Below are positions 11,625 through 23,966 of a DNA stretch of 64,000 bases, piece after piece. Source of the stretch: Ulota crispa (Eukaryota; Streptophyta; Bryopsida; Orthotrichales; Orthotrichaceae); the NCBI GenBank assembly GCA_963920765.1, contig OY987247.1, forward strand, positions 4,870,471-4,934,470, given 5' to 3'. The stretch's first letter is position 1. Every line of letters starts with the position of its first letter. The notes under the pieces are model-generated. The model did no database searches. It saw nothing but the letters and a program-made list of their open reading frames with translations, and was not told the origin of the DNA. Both the position numbers and the translations under genes were made by a program.

Positions 11625-14600
11625 TCACCTGGTCTTCTGGCAGTGCAGTAGCTTGTCGGTACCTCGGGTGCCACTCTCGGTGTGGTCGAGGTGCGCTTTC
11701 CAATGCAAGTGGGCGGAGTTTACGATGCTGCGCTGTAGGGGCAGCAGCACATGATTGTGGTCCCGAATCAAAACAAACCCCCCGGGCCTCAACAGCCGGT
11801 CCATCTCCACCAGCAGCACCAAACTCGAACACCTGCACTTGTGAATAATTTCACCCCAAACCCAAACATTCAAGCATTAGCACTAGCACTAGCACTACTA
11901 TTACTACGGTGCAAAACTTTTGTTTTTTCTTTTTGCTTTGAATAAAGTATGTACAGACAACAATAAATCCAATTCAAAGTATGGCAGGACTGGTATGCAC
12001 CTGTGCTGCTGGATGGCAAAAAATCTGGATACATGAATTAAGTCAAATGTCCGAGCATACGAATCCAAGGGCTTGCACCTGCAAATCCACCCTGGTTCAG
12101 TTCAATGTTCACAAACGTGGCTAAACTTAGCAAAGTACTTCCACTTTTTTAACAAAGAGCTAAAAGAAATGCAAAACTATTGCATGTTATTTTGGGTTTT
12201 TTTTGTACACCAAATAGTGCTTTTCAACCCATCTGAGATTCTTATGAAACTTGCATTTGGGATCACTGAGATATGAAGTTCATGTCCGTGGCACACTTAA
12301 AAAACAACAAAAATTTGGCCAAATGAAAAGACAAAAAAACTAGTTGGATTTTGAATTTAAATTTACTAGACAAAAGTTCGCTAAACTTTGAAAAAAAAAT
12401 CAATTTTTTGAATATTTGTAAGCAGTATATCTAGTTCATGCACATGATTGTAAACCAAAAATGCCAGATTTTAGCCAAAGAAGCTCAAAATCTCCCCAAA
12501 CATTGTTGTTTATGGAACTAATCTGATGCAAAAGTGACACTATTTGAAGTTACAAGGGTTAAAAAAGGTGGTTTAGGACTTTTGCTGTTTTCAAGTGGGT
12601 TGAATTCTTTTATACCACTCTTTGAATAAAGCCTGTTGTGCAACAACAACAAAAAACTACGATAGCTATAACTCAGAGCGAGTTTTGAACTATAGTTCCT
12701 AGGATTTGGTGAGAGAATAAAAGAATGCAATACTAGAGAGGTAGTAATAAGAGAGGCTTCACACATATACACAGACGCATACATTCAAAAGAGGTAGAAA
12801 TATAGTGTAGAAATGAAGTGGTTCTAGCGTGTTATTCTTTCTTTTAGTTACATAGAGTAATTATGTCGTGCTTGCAAATCAAATAGCATTATTTAGCCAG
12901 ACACAATAAATGACTACACAAGTAGAAAATGGGTCCAAATCAAGTGGTCTTAATCAACACAACTCTGTTCAAAATGCTCAGATCAAGACATTTTAGTCAA
13001 TAAAATAATGATGATTTGGGTCCCATTTTCTTGTCTAGTTAGTCATAAAATATTCAACAATTGATAAGATTTTTCAATGGACGTGTGAAAATGAAAAGAG
13101 CAACCAACATCATGCCTGTAAGACAAGTCTCTACACTAAGAAAGGAGCATGGAAGCCAAGACGAAGAGTCTTAGAGACGGTTCACACTACTTCCTATGTC
13201 CCATCTTTGCAAGTCCCATCCCTTAACACAAGGTCCTAGCTTCATTGGGTTATTAAGGACAATAAGGAGTACTAAAGAAAGTCATGAACATGTCATGCAG
13301 AATTTTTGGTGAAAATTGGGCTAAAAATTGGGTCTAGCAAAATGGCCAACCCAAACCTTGAGTTAAAGTCACACCTTCTTGGTGCATAAATTTTCAAAAG
13401 GTGCTACCATGTATGAAGAATGTAATGAACCAACACTACAAGGGGAACTATCCAAAATGACAAGAACATGTCCAAATCAACATGGCTGAATGTACAAAAA
13501 TTGTCCAATTTGACAATCTTTATGTCATTTTGGACACATTTAGTCAATTCGGACATGTCAATTAGGACACAATTTCTTGTAGTGCAATATGTGGGACTTG
13601 GGGCATAATGCAAATTGCCAAATCCCCATTTTTAGCTCTTGACCAAGGGGATTCTAAGATTTTAATGTGATGTGGGACATGAGACATAGTGTGAACAAGC
13701 CCTTACTCACTAACGCTTCTTTTTATGGTGTTTTCATATTAGTGAATAAACTATTTATATTTTTCTTGCATGAAGATTCTTTCTACTATTGATGAAGAAC
13801 ATTATGGAATTTTTTTTAGTAGTTACACTAAATAGTGCAATTAGGTTGTTCCACATGAAATTGAAGACATTTCTACATTTCATAAATACTTACTAATACT
13901 ACAATAAGTTTCATCAATAATCATTGCAATAAACAAGTTACAAAGAGCTTGACGACTGCAACAAAGTTACAAAAAAAATAAACTAACAACATTCAGGTTG
14001 TAAACCATGAGAAATTCTAATATCTACAAAGTTGCCTGCACCTTTTAAGTGTCCAAGCAATGAGTCATGCGGCAACTTATTACGGCAAGGCAACCTAATT
14101 GCACTATTTCGTGGAGACGAAAAAACACACAAATAAGTGGGAGTCTTAAAATGAAGACTAACGTACCAGTCTTGGTAAACTCCAAGAAGACCACGATCAA
14201 AAATAATACCGAGGCGGTCTGGCTGATTAATGGGAACCACGTTCAACACCCACCAAGGAATTGGAGGAGTCCTCATTGCCAAGGCTGCTGCAAAACTATC
14301 ACCCCACAAAAACAATGTTAAAAAAATTATGAATGCTAAAAAAAAATACGAATGTTTGAAATTTGAGGAAGACATAAAAAAAAATTCATCTGAGGAATGT
14401 AATTTATTGAGCATCATGGCAAATTCCAATAAATTAGTTCAAATTTCTTATTCCTTCATTCTTTGTTTCCATTTTCTTGACAAAAAAGATATGGCTCAAA
14501 GACCATGAGAAGTCAAGCGGTAAATACTAGCGCATTTTTTGTTCTCATTTCTTAACCTTCTACGCTTACTAACTAAAAATATGTTCACACTTGGTGTTAG

Positions 14601-17600
14601 GAGGGATATTAGCAATATGAATGCAATCTACAAGTTGAGCTAAAGGTATGTCCACATGCATCTAATTTTCCTTTGCTACTACCCTTTTAACACCAAGTGC
14701 AAACATACCCTAACTAGCTAGTATGTCAACAATGCTAACTATACCAAAAATTGTAGCTATTATGGTTTATACAAGGAAGTTGCTTTATTGCAACCAAAAA
14801 AATATGTATATACATGAAAGAAACCTATAAAACTTGAAAGTTTTGACAATTCATTGGATGCTTGTGAGTTGTGCCCTAGTAATTTTGAATCTACGATGAC
14901 TAGAATTTTCGGTGTAGAAAACAATTAGATTAGGGAAGCTACGTCCCCGATTCATAAAAATAAAAAAAATAAAAAGAGGCAACTAAGGAAAGGGTGAAGC
15001 ACACATTTGAGACTCATCCCATTCATTCACTCTCTCGCTAACTTCAATTTTATCATACAAGTAAACTAAGACACGCATGCATCTCTTGCTAGCAAGTTTT
15101 ATTTATTTATTAACTTGCTTAACTTTCTACTTTAGTAGTGTAGCATATTTGACACAAAAGTAAAGGATCTTTTTCTCCCAAAAAAAAGTATCACAATATG
15201 TCATTTGATTGCTAAGATTCTTAAAAATGTGTTAAAAAGATGATACAGAAAATTCAGTTTAGCATTAATGTCGAAGTATATTTTGATCTTCACTCACAAG
15301 AATTCTACATGTCTCATTTTTAACCGATTTGTAGAATGCATGCATCAAGTACTCTCTATATCTATTGACTTCAACTAAAACTTTTTTGACCCCAAAAATT
15401 GGACATGTCTCATTTTCAACCAATTTTTTGAGTGCATGCACTAGGTGTTCTCTCTATCCATCAACTCTAATTAGGCATTCTTTGAAGATACTAGACAAAA
15501 AAACCTGTCCTAAACATTTGATTCACAACAATTAAAAATGTTCTAAACGACTATGATTGAGTCATTGTATAGTTGGTTAGGACATTTGTAATTGTTTTGA
15601 ACTAGTTGTTTAGGATATGTTTTTCTTCTAATGAAAAAAAACCAATTTTTATTACATAGATTCAAACATGCCATTTCATTTGACTAACTTTCTATTGTTT
15701 CTCTTGGTATCTTGCAAAGTTGTCAAATCTACTACACTAGTACATCCATTATGACCATTGTACCTTCCAAAGCCGGCGTTTAAATCCAAAACATTTCGAA
15801 TTTCCGCCACTCTCAAGGAGCCCAAGGAGCGAATATAGAAATCCGTCATATAAACCCAATAGTTGAAATCCGAGATAAACACTTCGTGTTTGGCTTTTTG
15901 GAGGCCACCGGCGGAGACGGTCTTCAAGCGTTTTGGTGGATTTGTGAGGCGCCCTGTCCAGTTGGGGTACATGGAGAAGACGTCCGTACTTTCAAGACAT
16001 GGCTTCATCCAACTTTCCTACGTTGGTATTGACAACCATTAGTTGAAGGACTTAAAATAAAAGAGGTGGAACATTTTGCAATTGTCAGAAGTTTGACAAA
16101 CTTAAACAAACTAGTGAATTAAATTGGAGAAGCTAGCATCAAGCGTCAATGTTAAGTCAACAAAAACACCTTTTATTTTGCATGAATCTCAAAAAAAATC
16201 TTGTTACTTTTGTTGCTATGTAAAACATTAAAATTGATATTTAAGCCATTTTAATGGGTGCTTGTACAACGCTCTTCAACAAGTTCTCAAATTCTTTTGA
16301 AACTTAGCTAAACAGCAACCACTACTGACGAACAGCAATTGAAGACTTCCAAATCAATAAAATCCCACGGAGTCTGTGCTGGCGGTCTCAAGCCACATAT
16401 CTACAAATCATATTAATAGAAAAATACTAAAAAGGTTACAAGACTTGAGTCTTGTAAATATTTTGACAAAATTGAAATAACCGCTAGCTGAATTTTAAGA
16501 AACTCAAGAAACTTGTAGAAGGGCACTGTATTTTTTTTCACAAAGTTAAGTGGAAGAGAGTGTGGAAGAAAGGTGGGCACTCTCACCTCTTGGACTCTGC
16601 CTTTATGGCGGTTGAGAAAGCACACAATGGCACTTGTGTGTGATTACTGCAAATTGCAGGAGTCATGGGGGCAGGTTTTTGCCATACTGCCAATTGGGGA
16701 CTCCGAGTCACCAGCTTCCAGCACAACTTCTCAGCCTGAATTGCCATGTCTGTAACAAACAAACAAACAAGTTTCAAAAAAGTCATAACAAATCCTTGCA
16801 TTTTTAATAAATAAATAAATAAACACTTGCGCTCAAAAAAATTAGTGAAAGTTTTGGATGCTGTATATTGCATGACACTTAAGAATCCACTAAATTGTTG
16901 TAACAAAAAATACTAAAGCACAACACATACACCCATTTGCTCAAAAACAGTCCCATAAATAAGACAAATAGAATCCAAGTTTCATCTTGGTGGTCTTGGA
17001 TTTTTGATAGATTTTTTTTAATGGAGTAGTAAATTGGCTTTACTCCTCATTGTTGGTTACAAGTGTCATGCACTGTATATATGCAAAATGACGCACAAGA
17101 GACATACCTATAGAAAAAGCAAGCAAACATCAATTGTCTCTCTAGTATGTGCAGTGTGATGATTCAACATGTATTTTGCTTGATAGTTATACTATTGCAA
17201 TGCACTTCAACAAATATACAAAATTATAAATACAATTGAAAAAAAAACGATAATGCTGTATGTATATTATTGCACATTATAAGTGTATTTTAAAATTCCT
17301 TTGGCATCTAGTGGTTAGATAGATTGCCAAGAAATGAACAATATATTTTTTAGTAGATTTGATTAAACTAATGCATTTCTCAAGGAAGGAATATATATAT
17401 CAAATCTCTAAAGGGGTCTACCTCCTAATGAAGATATCAAGGATGGAAATTTTCATCTAGGTTTATGAGGCTTAACCATTCCCAACAAATGTTTGATTCA
17501 TGCCAATCTTTTAGACTCGAATTGACCTCCTTCTTTGGAACAATGCAAATTACTATTTGTCACTTTTTCATTACATAATAGTGTACCTTGGTTCTCTTAA

Positions 17601-20600
17601 AACACTCTTCAATTCATAAAAAATATTTCTCTATGTGGTTAAGAATATCGTGTTTCTCATTGAGGTTTATCCTCAATATTGTCTTATCATAAACGTTGCT
17701 TGGAACAAAATCCTTTGCAATTTTGATTGCCCTTGTACTTGTGAACATAACAACAAAAATTACAAAATGGTGTCACGCTATGTAACATCACTCTTGATAG
17801 CAAAAAGGACACATAGCAATATTTCTTCAAGCAACATTTATGCAAGCTAAGGCCCCACACAGGGACATTCTTACGTTTGCGCCACTCTTGGGTTTTTGCC
17901 CTTGTTCCCAATGGCTTAAATGTAAGAATGCCCTTGCGTAGGGCCCTTGCCCTACACATAAAGGTTAGACCTTTTACTGGTGTTAGATATCCATGCTATT
18001 ACGTGTGCATGTGTGACAGTTGGAAACAACAAACAAGCTTTTTTATTGTTTCCAAATCTTGTATATTTTTGTTATTTTTCAGTAAAATGTAAAGTGAGCT
18101 TGTGTGATAACAAAAGGGGCCCTAAGCATCAATATCTTGATGACTTCAAACATACTTAGGGTTATCACCCCTTGCAAAAAAAAATGCAAAGTCTTATACA
18201 AACCTGACCAAGAGACTCCTTGATTTGGAACCTCCACAGTCCATACAAAAAACCCACCATAGCGCAGGATGCGGTCAGCCTCAAAAAGCAAGATTCCATC
18301 TGCAAAAGACACCAACAAGTAGGAATTAATTTCATTCACTCAAGAAAACTAATGAATGACATATTTAACTAAATTTAGACGGCTCATGCAATCATGAACT
18401 ATAAGTGTCCATAAAATAAAACACTGGGAGATCTCTTGATGATGAGGGACATAGATCTCTTTATTTTTTTGTATAAAATGTATGCAAAATATCAAGAGAC
18501 CTTGCATATATTTACAAAGTTTATTTTTTCCAAAATTTACCAATATTCCAACGTCTTGTCATTGACTCTAACCATTATGAACTAAACGTTTTAGAATTAT
18601 CAATAATTTCTAAATTAGTTGTTTTGATAATGGTTCATACAAACCTCCACGCCATATTAAATAAATTTAAACTATCCAAAAGTCTGAAAATAAGAACCAC
18701 ATCATAAGGTTTAATGAACTAGAGGTTCTTTCTAATCTTTGATCCATACAAATTTTGCTAATTTTGGTTCATAAAAAGTGCATCAAAAAATCCCTTGACA
18801 TTAGGTGCAATTTACTCATATTTGAAAAGTTAAGTTCTAAAGGATGTGTAGCTGCAGTTCACTCGTATTGGAAAGTTACGTTCTAAAGGATATGTAAAAC
18901 ATCACAATCCCTCAATCACCATCACCATGACTCTTGATTTACCTATATAGTCCATAGTTAATGGATTATAATTGGCTGAAATGATATGAAAAACACGGGG
19001 ATATCTCTTGATTCTTAATAACCCATAGGGTCCAAAATTAGATAGACATGTCATAATTCCGCTACGTTGATGAATGTTCAACCTTTGACAACTACAAAAT
19101 AACACATTGTCTCCAGAGGGGGCAAGGTAATAAAAAGGGGAAGAAGAGAAGAAAGGAAGGAGGAGAGGGAGTTACCGTGGGAGGGCCAGGAGACGTTGCA
19201 GGCAGCGCAATGCAGCATGTCAAAGGCTTGGCTGGGGAAGGGCAGACGCTGCTGCTGCTTGGGAACAATAAGGTAGAAATACCATAAACCGTTAAAATAA
19301 GCCACTTACCCTGATAAGATGTGGGGAATTTCTTGAGAAATTAAGCTCAATCTGTGCAGAAACAAGGATAAGGAAGAATAAAAATAAATAAATAAATAAA
19401 TAAATAAAAAAGAATTTACTCAAGAATGAATATTTTATACCTCTAGAACCTTGTTCCGAAACAAGTGTGAACCAATCAAAATAGCATCTTTTCAAAATCT
19501 TTTTCAGAGCCAGCTATTGTTGGTTTCAGAACAGTCTACTCTCGTAGTAGAGGGGGGTAACGGTTTATGGTATTCCTACCTTAATGGGAGAGCCTTTGGG
19601 GTGCAAGGCAGGGGTGAGCAAACCCGGGAATCCTCGCTCCATGACGAGCTGCACCCCGTTATCCGGGGAGGTGAACCCGGCGAAGCAGAGGGTGGAGACC
19701 CCAAACCGGGCTGCCAGGACGCGGGTCAAGCTTCCCGTGCCACACTCCACATCCAGGACCACTCGGGTGGCGCTCCCGAATCCCAGCTCTGGAACCAGCT
19801 GACATGAAAAGCCATGCCATCCCCCATTCACTCTATCACTCCTAACTCTCCCAAGCAAGCAAAAAAAAAGACCCCTTTTCTATATGTGTACTGTCCATGT
19901 GCAATTCAAGACTATGGGCCAACTCCCATGTTGCATTGGAATTGGAGGATTGCCAAAACAACAAAGGAGTTACAAAGCCATGCATGGAAGTGTGCTAGAA
20001 AATTACGTAATCAGAACTTGGAAATGAAAATGGTGTTCCACCATGTTTCTCACAAGAAGAAGCATGGAAATTTTGGAGATCAAAGTATTCATAAGTTGGA
20101 AAATGCTAATTATTAAAGCCGATTCCAATGCAACATGGAAGTTTACCCTATGTGTGTGTACTATCTATGTGCAATTAGAAAGCGTGCAATTAGACACTAT
20201 GTGTACTTTCCATATGCAATTACAAAATGGTGCAATTTGAGGCTATGGGCCAACTCCTGTGCCACATCCAAATCGAAGAATTGCAAAAGCAACAAAGGAG
20301 TCACGGAGCCATGCATTGAAGTGTGCTGGAAATCAACACAATCAGAAATTGGAAATGGAAATGATGTTCCGTCACGTTTCTTGCAAGAAGCATGGGAACT
20401 TTGGAGATCAAAAAATTACAAAGTTGGAAAATGCTAATCTTTAATGCTGATTTCAATGCAACATAGAAGTTTGCCCTATGTAAGTACTTACAATGTGCAA
20501 TTAGGAAGTGCGCAATTATAAAGTGAGCAATTACAAAACGTGCAATTAGAAAGTGTGTAGTTTCAAAGCGTGCAATTAGAGACAATGTGTGTAATTTCTA

Positions 20601-23338
20601 TGTGCAATTAGAAAGTGTGCAATTATAGAGTGTGCAGTTACAAAGTGTGCAAGTAGAGAGGGAGGGTTGGTTTTGTATATGGGCACAATTCCAAAAGGAG
20701 ATGAAAGGAGACAGTACCTGCATGAGATGGTCAACATAAGCTTCGGCCCCACTTGGATACATGGGTCCCCCTGCTAAGAAAACCACTGTGGACGCCTCCA
20801 CACGCACCCACGCTCCAGCATGCCTTGACCTCAGCAGAGGAGAATGTGCCACATTTTGCACTCTTGCCTGAAAGAACCAAAAACCAAAACTCAGTTCAAA
20901 ACAAAACAAAACAGCTGCATTGCAAAGTGAGAAGCCAAGCCCAGTGCACCAAATACATCAAAGGGAATTTCGTCTTTTCCAAAAAGAAAGTGAACAGGTT
21001 GATTTATCAGACGAGGTGTACTGAAAAATCCAATTCATAATATTCGCTAACCCGACTAAATTCTCAAAATCTGATTGGTTGGGAGGTCAATAATCTATGT
21101 ATGTACTATGTATGTATGTATGTATAGAGTTTCACAGCATAGCCAAACTCCCTAATCTCAGTTTCTAAGAAATACCTACATAGCAGCACTTTTTTGCGTC
21201 AAGAAAGTGGGACAATGCTACAAGGGATGTACACAAAAAAATGAAGAGCCAAGCCCCTAACAACATTTTAGCACAGAATATTTAAAAACCTTCTCAATAG
21301 ATCCTTTAGCCTTCAACTATGATTATTAGCAGCAGTAAGGGCCAACTCCCATGCATGCTGCCTCAAAATCGAAGAACTGCAGAAACAAAAGCCGTTCCAG
21401 AGCCATGCATAAAAGCACGAGAAATTTTGAAGATCTGAGTTTTTCCCAAGTCCAAAAAACGCTGAACACCGTCGCCAATTCCGATGCACCATGAAGTTCG
21501 CCCAAGTGTTTGCTTACCGACAAGATTCCATGATGTGGGCACTAAGGGTCTCCTTTCCATGTGAGGGAGGTGGGGGGTGGTTTCATAAAAGCAGGGCCAG
21601 TTGTGAGTGGAAGATACCGAAGTCAGAGCCATCGATTATTGCATTTGGCACCTTCATTTGGAAGGGATGGTGTAAATAGCATCACCAATGATCAGCAAAA
21701 ACAAGGAAGAAGCAAACAAAATTTCAAAAGTGAAGCAACCAATGCATCAGTGACTTTTCACTGAACATACTTGACCCTAAAGTTACTTCCATGAGCACCA
21801 ATCAGCAGAACTACTGTCGTCTTGTACTCCTCCCAATCACCAATGCAACAATGCAACATGGAAGGATGCCCCAAAAGGGCAAAATCTCAACATCAATGTA
21901 GCATGAAAGGATGCCCTAAAAAGGGCAAAGCCTCAATCATCAATGCAGCATGGAAGGATGCCCTACAAAGGGCAAAGTGAGAGATACAAAAAGGAACAAA
22001 AACATGGAGATGGAGTGTGGCAAAAACCTTGAGTTGCGACAGAGGCCACTTGTAAGGGCGAACGTAGTGTGAAGGCACAGTGACCAAACACGGCTCTGTG
22101 GCATTTCTCTCATCTTCTCCAACTGGAACATCATCCTGCATGCTTCCCTTACAAGCTACCAAATTCTGGATCTTCTCCTCGTGTGGTTTCACAGACCTGG
22201 CATTGGACTCTGCAACCGTGGTCTCCACGTCAAGAGGCAGGTTGTTGAGCTCCATCACCACATGGTTGGATTCATCAAAGAAAGCTTCCGCCATGGAACC
22301 GTCGTCGTTCAAAAACCCCAAGTCCATGACCACCGCCGCTTCCACGCTGGCCCTAGTCACGGCATCCCTCCACTGGGCTTCCTCTGCCGAGGGAAGCCTG
22401 CTCATGAACGCCCTCCAGTTCGACTCCTCTCTCCGGTGGAGACGCCCTTCCTGTGCATCCCGTACACGTAGCTGCAAGATTAGGGTTTCAAGAAATTAGG
22501 GTTTCAAGGAATTAGGATTTAGGAAAACAGGGATTTCGGAACAGCAGAAAACATCAAAGCCTGTTCATGAGAGTTGGAGAAGTAAAGCTTTCAGTATCCG
22601 AGACTAATTTATTCAGGACCTGAGTAATTCGAGTCTTACTGCAAATTCACAAAGTTTCGTAGAGTGTGCAAGTGATGCTCACTCTCTGTTCCTTTAAAAA
22701 GACTCCAAGTCAGACACATTTCTTGTACCACTAAAAAGCTCTCCCTTTTGCTGATTTCAAACGCTGAGAAGGTGTTTGCCATGTTCAATGATGATCTCAT
22801 GGGGGCAAGTTTAAGCAATTAGAGAGCATCCTCTCCTAACAAACTTGGCCTTGTCCCATATGAGGTACCAACCATTGTTGCTACTAATCTTTAAAATCAT
22901 CAATGACAATGAGCCGGCAGCATGCATGAGTATGGTACTTTTTTCCTTTGAATGTGGGTGCCCAAATTGCGACATCAAAACTGGAGATTTTGCATACATT
23001 TGGGTAGATGGTATATTGATTTCTAGAATGCATGTGTCACTAGCACAAAAACTAAAAACAGAGTTAATCCTTTTGCAAGGAAGCTTTTTGGACAATTTTT
23101 AGAGGGACAGAGGGAGTATGTGTTTTTGATGGCATGGCGATGGCTCTTGAAAACGGGCTAAAAAATTCAAGGAAAGCGGTTTCTCTACCTCAGAACTTTG
23201 CAAGCGCCGAGTGAGAGGATCTCTGCCATTTTGAGCCTCACAACAGGAGTAGTAGCCCTGGATGCCAAGGGATTGCGACTGGTTGACCATGAGAGTGGAG
23301 GACAACAACAACACCACCACCACCAGCGATGGCAGCAT
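11625..23338 (-). CDS. Golgi methyltransferase of the plant PMT family, QUASIMODO2/TSD2-like
   Basis: Likely a homogalacturonan (pectin) methyltransferase acting in the Golgi lumen with S-adenosylmethionine. Exons in coding order: 23338-23189, 22471-22028, 20867-20718, 19798-19580, 19257-19176, 18299-18204, 16749-16634, 16400-16326, 16017-15764, 14295-14167, 12078-12001, 11832-11625; about 666 residues (Arabidopsis QUA2 has 684). Seen in order: a hydrophobic N-terminal anchor (residues 4-16, LVVVVLLL), the SAM-site motif VVLDVECGTG at 261-270, FDMLHCAACNVSW, LFEADRILRYGGFFVW, AVWQKP, then the second half with RNVLDLNAGFG, SFAAALAM, WVLNVVP, IFDRGLLGVYQDW, YARTFDLIHVSRFF and LLVEMDRLLRPGGFVLIRD, ending CQKTR. 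Phases agree throughout. The joints at 16634 (weak donor CAA|GTGCCA) and the small exon 16326-16400 are uncertain, as are the first base of the exon near 19257 and the start Met (23377 and 23467 are in-frame alternatives). Introns reach 2.3 kb and carry repeats. No frame-breaking lesion is needed to read it. Confidence 0.85.
13180..13696. mobile_element. TIR element GTTCACACTA, carrying a nested CACTA MITE
   Basis: The left end reads GTTCACACTACTTCCTATGTC and the right end GACATAGTGTGAAC, inverted. A larger relative with the same ends spans 50369-51274. A 151-bp CACTA element (13434-13584) is inserted in it. The whole lies in a methyltransferase intron (between exons at 12078 and 14167). Confidence 0.55.
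13434..13584. mobile_element. Short CACTA-type MITE with CAA target duplication
   Basis: The element begins CACTACAAG and ends CTTGTAGTG, the inverted termini typical of plant CACTA (En/Spm, CMC) transposons. It is flanked on both sides by CAA, the 3-bp duplication expected of that superfamily. At 151 bp it is far too short to encode a transposase. The interior is made of short repeats around GTCCAAATTGACA. A 149-bp relative sits at 59084-59232. Confidence 0.85.
14577..14713. mobile_element. Small inverted-repeat element, about 137 bp
   Basis: The left end ATGTTCACACTTGGTGTTAG returns inverted as AACACCAAGTGCAAACAT, with about 27 paired bases including a few mismatches. It lies in a methyltransferase intron. 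Probable MITE; no target duplication seen. Confidence 0.45.
19870..21515. repeat. Three intronic copies of a 200-bp repeat plus GTGCAATTAG array
   Basis: Introns flanking the 20718-20867 exon hold three diverged direct copies (near 19900-20150, 20150-20480, 21330-21510) that share GGGCCAACTCC, AGCCATGCAT, a GGAAATG block and AACATGGAAGTTTGCCC-like ends. Around 20490-20650 a short unit of the type GTGCAATTAGAAA is repeated about ten times. A third local array of three units (AACATGGAAGGATGCCC and AAGGGCAAA) follows at 21840-21985. These arrays partly explain the long introns. Confidence 0.6.
22478..22530. promoter_or_regulatory. Telo-box cluster (TTAGGGTTT) beside methyltransferase exon 2
   Basis: ATTAGGGTTTCAAG occurs twice in direct repeat, followed by a degenerate third copy, immediately upstream of the acceptor of the second exon in the first intron. 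On the coding strand this reads AAACCCTAAT. Telo-boxes are known promoter elements of many plant housekeeping genes. Here the role is inference only. Confidence 0.35.
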
Positions 23339-23740
23339 GATGTTGAAATGGTGCAACAAGCCTGTGCTTTCCAGCATGTTGTCAACGTTAACGAGAAATC
23401 TGGGAGTAGTGAAAATGCAAGTCCACACATGCTCTTGGAAGCGCAGGTATTGCTGAGGTAGTCTCACGATGACGACAAACTCATATGCTTAAACAATTTG
23501 CAGAAACAGGACCTGAGTGGATCCGCATTGTATTGTACCGACCATGCCACTTGCAGCAGGTTTATTAAGCATCCAGCTTACGAAAACCTTCCACCTCTCA
23601 AAAATCGTCAGGACATTCCTGCAAGATACAAGAGCAAAGGCCAACAATGGTAGGGATTCAGAGAAGCCACTTCGGTAATCTCTCTCTCCGTTGCACAAAA
23701 CTCACCTAAACTCGTTATTCTTCGTCTAATTCTTTCAATA

Positions 23741-23966
23741 GGGGCTTCAAACATCAAGTTTTTCAGGTGACTCATGGTGAATTCATTAGTGAATTCACTC
23801 CTAATCTGATTCACATTAGGGGGCACTCAGACCCTCAATTTGTGCACAAAACCTTAATTGCAAACTCACTGTCAAACTTTGAGCATGTGAGTGAACAAAG
23901 ATAATTCACTACTGGGGACCCTGTGAGGTGAGAAACTCGTAGACCAGATTTTATGTTTGAAGCCCC
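23741..23966. mobile_element. MITE, ends GGGGCTTCAAAC, copy 2
   Basis: Starts GGGGCTTCAAAC and ends GTTTGAAGCCCC, an exact 12-bp inverted repeat identical to the ends of copy 1 at 3055-3379. It is about 100 bp shorter inside but shares GTGAATTCA, AATTCACTACTGGGGA and AGACCAGATTTTATG blocks. It lies about 400 bases upstream of the methyltransferase start. The flanks (TA left, AC right) do not give a clean duplication. Confidence 0.65.

Noticed and set aside
13983..14167. Direct continuation of the methyltransferase exon as a last exon (PHDSLLGHLK...)
   Set aside because: An exon at 12001-12078 (WCKPLDSYARTFDLIHVS) has the correct phase at both ends and the conserved family sequence, so the read-through is intron.
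16587..16633. Extension of the methyltransferase exon to the stronger donor at 16587
   Set aside because: It leaves phase 2, which gives an early stop with either downstream exon, so the weaker in-phase donor at 16634 was preferred; this remains uncertain.
21893..22477. A 194-residue single-exon gene
   Set aside because: Most of it is exon 2 of the methyltransferase; the frame runs past the true donor at 22028 into the intron.
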